Positions 58,907 to 64,000 of a stretch of 64,000 nt of DNA are shown here, piece after piece. The position numbers and the translations under genes are program-made. This stretch comes from CALDTK01 sp963837005 (lineage in GTDB: Bacteria; Bacteroidota; Bacteroidia; Chitinophagales; Saprospiraceae). A model generated the notes under the pieces. It saw nothing but the letters and a program-made list of their open reading frames with translations, was not told the DNA's origin and ran no database searches. How positions within the stretch are numbered: position 1 is the first letter of the stretch; the number at the start of each line of letters is the position of its first letter. Location of the stretch: contig CAWIMC010000021.1 of the NCBI GenBank assembly GCA_963837005.1, forward strand, positions 62,001 through 126,000, in the 5' to 3' direction.

Positions 58907-59428
58907 CGTCCCCGTGCCCCGTCTCGTCAGGGGCATTCAGGCGGGCCGTGTTTGCCTCGCTCCGCCAGGTCCACAGCCATCGTGCCGCGACGTATCCAAC
59001 GCCCCCGGCACCTGGCAGAGCCAGGCAAACGCGTACCCGTGCCCCGTCTCGTCGGGGGCATCCAGGCGAGCCGTGTTTGCCTGGCTCTGCCAGGTCCACA
59101 GCCATCGTGCCGCGAGGTATCCAACGCCCCCGGCACCTGGCAGAGCCAGGCAAACGCGTCCCCGTGCCCCGTCTCGTCGGGGGCATTCAGGCGGGCCGTG
59201 TTTGCCTGGCTCTACCAGGTCCACAGCCATCGTGCCGCGACGTATTTAACGCCCCCGGCACCTGGCAGAGCCAGGCAAACGCGTCCCCGTGCCCCGTCTC
59301 TTCGAAGGCATTCAGGCGGGCCGTGTTTGCCTGGCTCTGCCAGGTCCACAGCCATCGTGCCGCGACGTAGTTAACGCCCCCGCCACCTGGCAGAGTCAGG
59401 CAAACGCGTCCCCGTGCCCCGTCTCGTC
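58907..59428. repeat. 125-bp tandem repeat, four copies plus a partial fifth
   Basis: Units begin at 58907, 59032, 59157, 59282 and (partial) 59407, an exact 125-base period. Each unit holds inverted arms GTTTGCCTGGCTCTGCCAGG and CCTGGCAGAGCCAGGCAAAC separated by about 40 bases, so each can form a long hairpin; a second small inverted repeat (TGCCCC / GGGGGCA) lies near the unit start. Copies differ by a few bases. Apparent reading frames here are repeat artefacts. The block fills the 620-base gap between the ATP-grasp and amidotransferase genes. Confidence 0.95.
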
Positions 59429-59518
59429 TTCCGCATCCTACACCCTCCGTTACGCGTTAACCGTGACGTTCAATACGTTGCATCGCGTCCCCCGCAAACC
59501 GCCCCAAGTCCCCTGCCC

Positions 59519-60397
59519 ATGTTCCGTCTCGCCCTCCTCGACCTCAACAATGGTACTCCAAATCAAGGTATGCGCTGCCTGCGTGCTCTCGTGGAGCAGT
59601 TCGCCGATCAAATTAGTTACGAGGTCTTCGACGTGCGGGCGAAGAATGAGATTCCCGATACCAGTTTCGATATCTACCTCTCGAGCGGCGGGCCAGGTTC
59701 GCCGATGGCATCGGGGGAGAAGTGGGAAGACGATTATTTTGCTCTACTCGACGCACTCATCGCGCACAACCGTACCACCGCCGAAGCTGCTGCCCGCAAG
59801 CACGTCTTCTTTGTGTGCCACAGCTTCCAACTCGCCGTGCGGTACTTCAACGCCGGCAAGGTGACCGCCCGGAGGAAGAAGAGTTTCGGGACCTTCCCGG
59901 TGCACAGCTCGAACTCTGGCGATCGCGACCCGCTGTTCGATGGCCTCGACGACCCGTTCTGGGTGGCGGACTTTCGCGAGTATCAGGTGCTACAGGCCAA
60001 CCACACTGTCCTTGCGCGCATCGGGGGCTCGGTGCTGGCCTTCGAGAAGCTCCGCGAGCACGTCCCCCTCGAGCGCGCCGTGATGGCGATCCGCTTCTCT
60101 CGCGAGATGGTCGGCACGCAGTTCCACCCCGAGGCCGACGCCGAGGGCATGATCATTCACTTCAATGATCCCGAGCGCCGTGAAGCCATTTACGAGGAGC
60201 ACGGCGAGGAGCGCTACCGCATCATGATGGGCGACCTCCACGACCCCACGCGCATAGACCGCACGAATACGATTGTGATCCCCAACTTTTTGCGGGCTGC
60301 GGTTGCGCAGTTGAGCACTGGCAGTTCTCAGTTAACAGTTCTCAATTCTCAGTCCCACGGCACTGCCTTCCCTGAGCGACCTAGCGGCAGCAACTGA
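59519..60397 (+). CDS. Class I glutamine amidotransferase
   Basis: About 292 residues from the ATG at 59519; the earlier frame start lies in the repeat block. The domain has an oxyanion-region SSGGPGSPM, the nucleophile cysteine in FFVCHSFQLAVRYF, and the histidine/glutamate in VGTQFHPEADAEGM. It should release ammonia from glutamine for a partner synthetase, plausibly one of the flanking ATP-grasp proteins. The last 30 residues (SSQLTVLNSQSHG) are encoded by an inverted-repeat tract, so the natural C terminus may be shorter. Confidence 0.88.
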   Translation: MFRLALLDLNNGTPNQGMRCLRALVEQFADQISYEVFDVRAKNEIPDTSFDIYLSSGGPGSPMASGEKWEDDYFALLDALIAHNRTTAEAAARKHVFFVCHSFQLAVRYFNAGKVTARRKKSFGTFPVHSSNSGDRDPLFDGLDDPFWVADFREYQVLQANHTVLARIGGSVLAFEKLREHVPLERAVMAIRFSREMVGTQFHPEADAEGMIIHFNDPERREAIYEEHGEERYRIMMGDLHDPTRIDRTNTIVIPNFLRAAVAQLSTGSSQLTVLNSQSHGTAFPERPSGSN

Positions 60398-60431
60398 GAA
60401 CTGAGAATTGAGAACTAAAAACTGAGCACTG
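60311..60431. repeat. Inverted repeat of TTGAGAACTGAG-type units
   Basis: AGTTCTCAATTCTCAG at 60337-60352 is the exact reverse complement of 60401-60416, and looser copies of the same unit extend both arms to 60311 and 60431. The left arm is read as the amidotransferase C terminus, and the stop codon lies in the right arm. It resembles the GGAGCAT and CGCAAAG tracts in style. Confidence 0.85.
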
Positions 60432-60450
60432 AAAGCGTAGCTTTCCCGCT

Positions 60451-61647
60451 ATGCAAGCCCCCCACCGCAGCACCTTCAACGCTGCCTTCCGCCCCGAGCA
60501 CTACACCCAACTGTGTGCTGACCTCGAGCGCATCATCGGAGAGTGTCCGACGTTTCGGCTCTGTGAAACTCCTGTATTTCTATCTGGAGAGCTTACAGAG
60601 AGCCTACTCCGCAGTTCGGACGCCATCAGCGCCGTGCTCGCCGACCCACAGGTTTTGCAGGACACTGCCACCGCCATCCGCGAACCGTACTGGTCGGTGC
60701 CTGGCGAAATCGGTCGGCCCCTCTTCCTACAATACGATTTCGCGATCTGCCGAGAAGGTGACGAGCTCGTCCCCTGGCTCATCGAACTACAGGGCTTCCC
60801 GTCGCTGTATGGGTTCCAGGCCGATTTGGCGGCCGCCTTCCGGCAAAACCCGACCCTCCCGCCCAATCTCACGACCTTCTTCCACGGTCAATCCGAGCAA
60901 CAGTACTTCGACATCCTCCGGGAGGTCATCCTCGCGGGACACGCCTTAGAGCAGGTGATCTTATTGGAGATCGACCCGTGGAACCAAAATACCCGCATTG
61001 ACTTCCGCTCGATGGAGCGCCACCTCGGGATTCCGGTCGTCGGCCTCGAAGAACTAGGCCTCGACGGTCGCCAATTGTACTACCACCGAGACGATCGCCG
61101 CATTGATGTCAAGCGCATCTACAATCGCGTCATCCTCGACGAACTCTTGTCAAAGTCGACGACGCGCTACGCCTACAACTTCCGCGAAGAGGTCGACGTC
61201 GAGTGGGCGGCCCACCCGGATTGGTTCCTGCGCATCAGCAAGCACACCTTGCCCGCGCTAGCTCACCTCGGCAACGTGCCCGACACCTTCTTCGTGAGCG
61301 ACTATACCCCCGGTTCACTCGACCTCGAAGACCATGTTCTCAAACCTCTCTACTCCTTCAGTGGAGCCGGCGTCAACATCCACCCTACCGAGGCCGACGT
61401 AGCTGCCGTGGAGCGACCGAACAATTGGATCCTACAGCGCAAAGTCAATTATGGACCTGTATTAGAGACGCCCACGGGTCCCGCCAAAGTCGAAGTCCGC
61501 ATGATGCTCGTGTGGCGCCCCGGTGCCCCGGCCCCAGAGGTCGTCAATAACCTCGTCCGCGTTTCGAAAGGCGAGATGACCGGCGTCAAGTACAACAAGG
61601 ACAAAGACTGGGTCGGGGCGAGCGTAGGGTTCCATCAGAAGGCCTGA
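60451..61647 (+). CDS. Second ATP-grasp-like protein of the cluster
   Basis: 398 residues, resembling circularly permuted or divergent ATP-grasp enzymes. It has FLQYDFAICREGDELVPWLIELQGFPSLYGFQ in the first half, LKPLYSFSGAGVNIHPTE as a nucleotide-binding loop, then NWILQRKVNYGPV and VEVRMMLVWRPG, with a terminal NNLVRVSKGEMTGVKYNKD. The assignment is from pattern, not a named family. It is the last gene of the cluster; its stop lies in the first unit of a tandem repeat. Hairpin variants are at 60652-60668 (4-bp stem, GACA loop) and 60835-60849 (GCC/GGC). Confidence 0.75.
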   Translation: MQAPHRSTFNAAFRPEHYTQLCADLERIIGECPTFRLCETPVFLSGELTESLLRSSDAISAVLADPQVLQDTATAIREPYWSVPGEIGRPLFLQYDFAICREGDELVPWLIELQGFPSLYGFQADLAAAFRQNPTLPPNLTTFFHGQSEQQYFDILREVILAGHALEQVILLEIDPWNQNTRIDFRSMERHLGIPVVGLEELGLDGRQLYYHRDDRRIDVKRIYNRVILDELLSKSTTRYAYNFREEVDVEWAAHPDWFLRISKHTLPALAHLGNVPDTFFVSDYTPGSLDLEDHVLKPLYSFSGAGVNIHPTEADVAAVERPNNWILQRKVNYGPVLETPTGPAKVEVRMMLVWRPGAPAPEVVNNLVRVSKGEMTGVKYNKDKDWVGASVGFHQKA

Positions 61648-62075
61648 AGGCGGCGATGGCCTGAAGGCGGCATTGGCCTGAAGGCGGGATTGGCCTGAAG
61701 GCGGGATGGCCTGAAGGCGGCGACGGCCTTCGGCGTTCTTGGGGGCCGTATTCCTATCGCGAGCAAAACGAGTGTAGGCACAATTGCAACGCCAGCCGTG
61801 CCACGCCAGCCGTGCATCGCCAGCCGTCCCACGCCAGCCGTGCATCGCCAGCCGTGCATCGCCAGCCGTGCCACGCCAGCCGTGCATCGCCAGCCGTGCA
61901 TCGCTAGCCGTGCCACGCCAGCCGTGCATCGCCAGCCGTGCATCGCTAGCCGTGCCACGCCAGCTGTGCCACGCGAGCTCTGCAACGCCAGCCGTGCAAC
62001 GCCAGCCGTGCATCGCCGAAGGCCAACACCGCGCTCGCGCCATCGCCGCCTTTAGGCCATCGCCGCCTTCAGGCC
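61641..62075. repeat. Composite repeat block with 16 copies of a 14-bp unit
   Basis: Five 16-17-base units GGCCTGAAGGCGGCGAT (61641-61724) are mirrored by two inverted copies at 62042-62075. Between them, 61790-62013 holds sixteen 14-base units CGCCAGCCGTGCAT or CGCCAGCCGTGCCA. The two types tend to run in the order CA-AT-AT, a 42-base higher-order period. The block lies between the convergent ATP-grasp-like and lipoprotein genes. No gene is credible inside it. Confidence 0.93.
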
Positions 62076-62079
62076 AACT

Positions 62080-62523
62080 TCACCCCACATCCGCCACCCG
62101 ATAGTAAATTAGCCACCAGTCGCTGCCTAACTTGGCAAAGCGACGCTCGATCATGTAAGCCCCCTCCGTCGTCCTGACGCGCTCGATGACGAGGTCCGGC
62201 TGGGAGTTGTCCACCTCTTGCACGTAGGCACTGCCGAGGCTCAGCGGCTTATGCATACGCCAATCTTCAGCCTGCCACTTTACATCCACCAAGTCCCCGG
62301 CTTCACCCATTTGCAGGTTGCCATCGAGCGGCCAAGCGATGTGCTCGCTCTGAAAAGTCGAATCCTCGTGAAAGCGCGTGTAAAAGCTGGCAAACTCAGC
62401 CGAGAACTTCGAGAGTCGAGCCTCGTCTAACTCGGTGGCCACTTCGGTTGACCCGCTATCGCAGGCTCCGAACAGTACTCCGGCGCAAAGGACAAGAAGG
62501 AATAAGCGAGCGGCGGTGATCAT
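62080..62523 (-). CDS. Small lipoprotein (DUF4348-like)
   Basis: 147 residues. The signal (LFLLVLCAGVLFGACDSGS) ends in a lipobox with acidic/serine-rich residues after the cysteine. The mature domain (FSAEFASFYTRFHEDSTFQ to SDWWLIYYRVAD) resembles DUF4348-type lipoproteins. The ATG overlaps the stop of the DUF3570 gene by four bases, so it is the last gene of an operon with DUF4266 and DUF3570. The role is unknown. Confidence 0.75.
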   Translation of the reverse strand: MITAARLFLLVLCAGVLFGACDSGSTEVATELDEARLSKFSAEFASFYTRFHEDSTFQSEHIAWPLDGNLQMGEAGDLVDVKWQAEDWRMHKPLSLGSAYVQEVDNSQPDLVIERVRTTEGAYMIERRFAKLGSDWWLIYYRVADVG

Positions 62524-63755
62524 AGATCTGTGTTCTTGAGCGTGGGCCGGGGTCTAATATCGAAACTCGTGCCGAGCGTGAAGGTGTAGGCCGTTAGGCC
62601 AGGATCGCGGCGGTAGTACGCCCCGCGGAGACTCACCTCCCGCCACGTGACCACTTGGTTGGCGATGACCCCACGGCCGACGCCAAAGACTGGCGCAAAC
62701 CGAACGCCCATTCCCACCTTATACGTCTGGAAGCTCGCTAAATCAAAATCCGACGTGTAGAACTCCTCCATGCCACCGTGCTCGGCAAAGCCTGCATAGT
62801 ATCGGGATGCCTGTTGCGTGTACACCCGCCCCGACGGCATTACCGTCCAGGCCTCGCTCACATCGTAGGCGAGTTCTGTCTCGAGGGTAGCGCCCTGGAT
62901 CCCCCAGTTGTCCGCGTAGTAGCGGACGAAGCTCCTGACCACCAAGGCGTCATTCGGCTTCCAGTTGACGCGCAAGGAGACGGGAATTTTATAGCGGACG
63001 TCCGGCAAGCGTTCGATGTCGTCGGCGTCTAGTTCTGGATTGACGTTGCCGACGTAATAGATGCGATGAAAAGGGGTGCTCAGCAAGCCCTGGAGGGCGG
63101 CAAACTCTGCGGTGAGCGCGAGTTGCACCCGCCGATTGACGATCCGAGAGTAGACGGCGCTGGCGAGGAAGGTCTGTCGCACATCGTCCACCAACGGCCC
63201 ACGTTCGCCGAAGCCTTTGCGCCGGAACTCCGTAGGGTAGATCAGGCGCCACTGATCGCGGTAGTAGCCTGCCGATAACGTGAGCTCTTGTGCTCCACGG
63301 TCCCACTCTTGCGAGAACCCGAGGCTGCCGTTAAAGCTGGACACGTCATATTCCTGCGAGGTGCCGATCGTGGCGCGGTACGTGCGGCCGGTCCCGAGTT
63401 GACGCTCTGTATAGGTCACCGAACCGTACTTGCGCACGTCGCTCGCCGACGCGGTTGACATCTGCCGGTCGATCCGGTCGGTGGAGGCACTCGAGTAATA
63501 GTCGACGCCTCCGCTCACCCCGAGGGCGCTGTTGGAGTCGAGTGGCACGGTGACCACGACAAGGCCGGCAATGTTTTCGAGTTGCTCCGTCCCGATGCCG
63601 CCCTGTGGTGCGCCGAACTCCCCATCCTGGCTGTAGTAGTTGCCGAGAATGTCTACCTGCGTGACGTCTTTGTTCGCTGGCATCCGGTAGTCAACCGGAG
63701 ACACGGTCTCCTGCGCGAGAACGCGGGTACAGCAGAATAGGCAGATGCAGCACAT
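62520..63755 (-). CDS. DUF3570 outer-membrane protein
   Basis: About 411 residues from the ATG at 63755, giving a signal peptide MCCICLFCCTRVLAQ; a GTG at 63758 is equally possible, and the longer frame overlaps DUF4266. The mature part has alternating beta segments ending in aromatic residues (LTAYTFTLGTSFDIRP at the C terminus), consistent with an outer-membrane barrel, and includes QVDILGNYYSQDGEFG near the N terminus. DUF3570 regularly follows a DUF4266 lipoprotein in Bacteroidota and other groups; the pair is thought to belong to a redox or flavin-linked envelope system, but the function is untested. Confidence 0.85.
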   Translation of the reverse strand: MCCICLFCCTRVLAQETVSPVDYRMPANKDVTQVDILGNYYSQDGEFGAPQGGIGTEQLENIAGLVVVTVPLDSNSALGVSGGVDYYSSASTDRIDRQMSTASASDVRKYGSVTYTERQLGTGRTYRATIGTSQEYDVSSFNGSLGFSQEWDRGAQELTLSAGYYRDQWRLIYPTEFRRKGFGERGPLVDDVRQTFLASAVYSRIVNRRVQLALTAEFAALQGLLSTPFHRIYYVGNVNPELDADDIERLPDVRYKIPVSLRVNWKPNDALVVRSFVRYYADNWGIQGATLETELAYDVSEAWTVMPSGRVYTQQASRYYAGFAEHGGMEEFYTSDFDLASFQTYKVGMGVRFAPVFGVGRGVIANQVVTWREVSLRGAYYRRDPGLTAYTFTLGTSFDIRPRPTLKNTDL

Positions 63756-63780
63756 CACCCATCGTACGAGGCTCGTTTGT

Positions 63781-64000
63781 TCAGTTACACCCACAGCCGC
63801 CGCCAATTTTGCCGCCGTTCGCACCGCTCGCGCCCTCGCGATACGACTCGACATTGTGTTCGAAGGTTTCGGTGTTGCGGGCGGCGAGTTTCATGTCGGC
63901 GTCTTTGAGCTGCATGCGCTCGTACGGGGCCACTGGCGTGCAGGCTACCGAGCACACCGTCAGGCAGGCGACCACGAGGGCACCGAATCGACTAGTGGGG
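63781..64000 (-). CDS. DUF4266 lipoprotein, 5' end outside the window
   Basis: About 72 codons are visible and the frame is open to the window edge. A lipoprotein signal (GALVVACLTVCSVACTPVAP) precedes a short domain with APYERMQLKDADMKL and the diagnostic C-terminal GGKIGGGCGCN. The start (GTG at 63975 or further upstream) cannot be fixed. It lies directly upstream of the DUF3570 gene, the usual arrangement. Confidence 0.8.
   Translation of the reverse strand, partial: PTSRFGALVVACLTVCSVACTPVAPYERMQLKDADMKLAARNTETFEHNVESYREGASGANGGKIGGGCGCN

Noticed and set aside
58907..59428. Possible CRISPR array
   Set aside because: The whole 125-base unit repeats without unique spacers, each unit contains long inverted arms, and no cas gene is nearby.

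Overview
The window looks like chromosomal DNA from a GC-rich member of the Bacteroidota, most likely Saprospiria (Lewinella-like). The grounds are type IX secretion (T9SS) C-terminal domains on several secreted proteins, many small lipoproteins, a fused IcmF-type mutase, the DUF4266/DUF3570 pair, GYF_2 and CD225 proteins, an MlaE/MlaF pair, and a few promoter-like boxes fitting the Bacteroidota TAnnTTTG pattern. No rRNA, tRNA, CRISPR array or prophage was found. Lineage is inferred from gene content only.

Layout. 0-7.4 kb: an MBL hydrolase fragment, two tandem alpha/beta hydrolases, a 2-hydroxyacid dehydrogenase, a VOC protein, small conserved proteins, a DEDDh exonuclease with a BRCT domain, and a RAYT-type Y1 transposase followed by a long palindrome. 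7.5-15 kb: aspS, hemA, a membrane protein, a thiolase, a GT35 glucan phosphorylase-like protein and comF. 15-24 kb: a broken T9SS beta-helix protein, MscS, an Nfu-type protein, rnc, an ECF sigma factor with a coupled membrane partner, an acyltransferase, a lipoprotein and an MtfA-like peptidase. 24.5-28 kb: xylA and xylB. 28-35 kb: membrane proteins of the DUF2752, Pmp3 and GYF_2/CD225 types around a large icmF. 35-44 kb: a CotH-like T9SS protein, MlaF/MlaE, an SDR enzyme, a response regulator, tdk, a LysE exporter, trxA and aroA. 44-54 kb: lipoproteins, an AAA/DUF4143 ATPase behind a palindrome, nadA, a rhomboid protease, a TPR histidine kinase and an esterase. 54-57 kb: a T9SS repeat protein with a SUMF1-type protein. 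57-61.6 kb: a four-gene set of esterase, ATP-grasp, class I glutamine amidotransferase and a second ATP-grasp-like protein. 61.6-64 kb: repeats, a lipoprotein, DUF3570 and DUF4266.

The most striking signal is a short interspersed element. The 15-mer GTTTTGGCGNAAGCC occurs 26 times, 14 times on the plus and 12 times on the minus strand, inside genes and between them. It reads as GTTTT followed by a 3-bp stem closed by a GNAA loop. A further 13 copies replace the GGC/GCC stem with other perfectly complementary stems (GCC/GGC, GAC/GTC, GCG/CGC, CGC/GCG, TGC/GCA, GCAC/GTGC), and 5 have a G.T wobble. Covariation like this, in several reading frames and in both orientations to transcription, points to selection on a nucleic-acid hairpin rather than on protein. 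I do not recognise it as a described element.

The sequence also carries many single-base insertions. aspS, xylB, aroA, the Nfu gene, an SDR gene and the beta-helix gene are each broken by +1 shifts. Since essential genes are hit and the sites differ, draft-assembly error is the likeliest cause. Several convergent gene junctions are filled with long inverted repeats.
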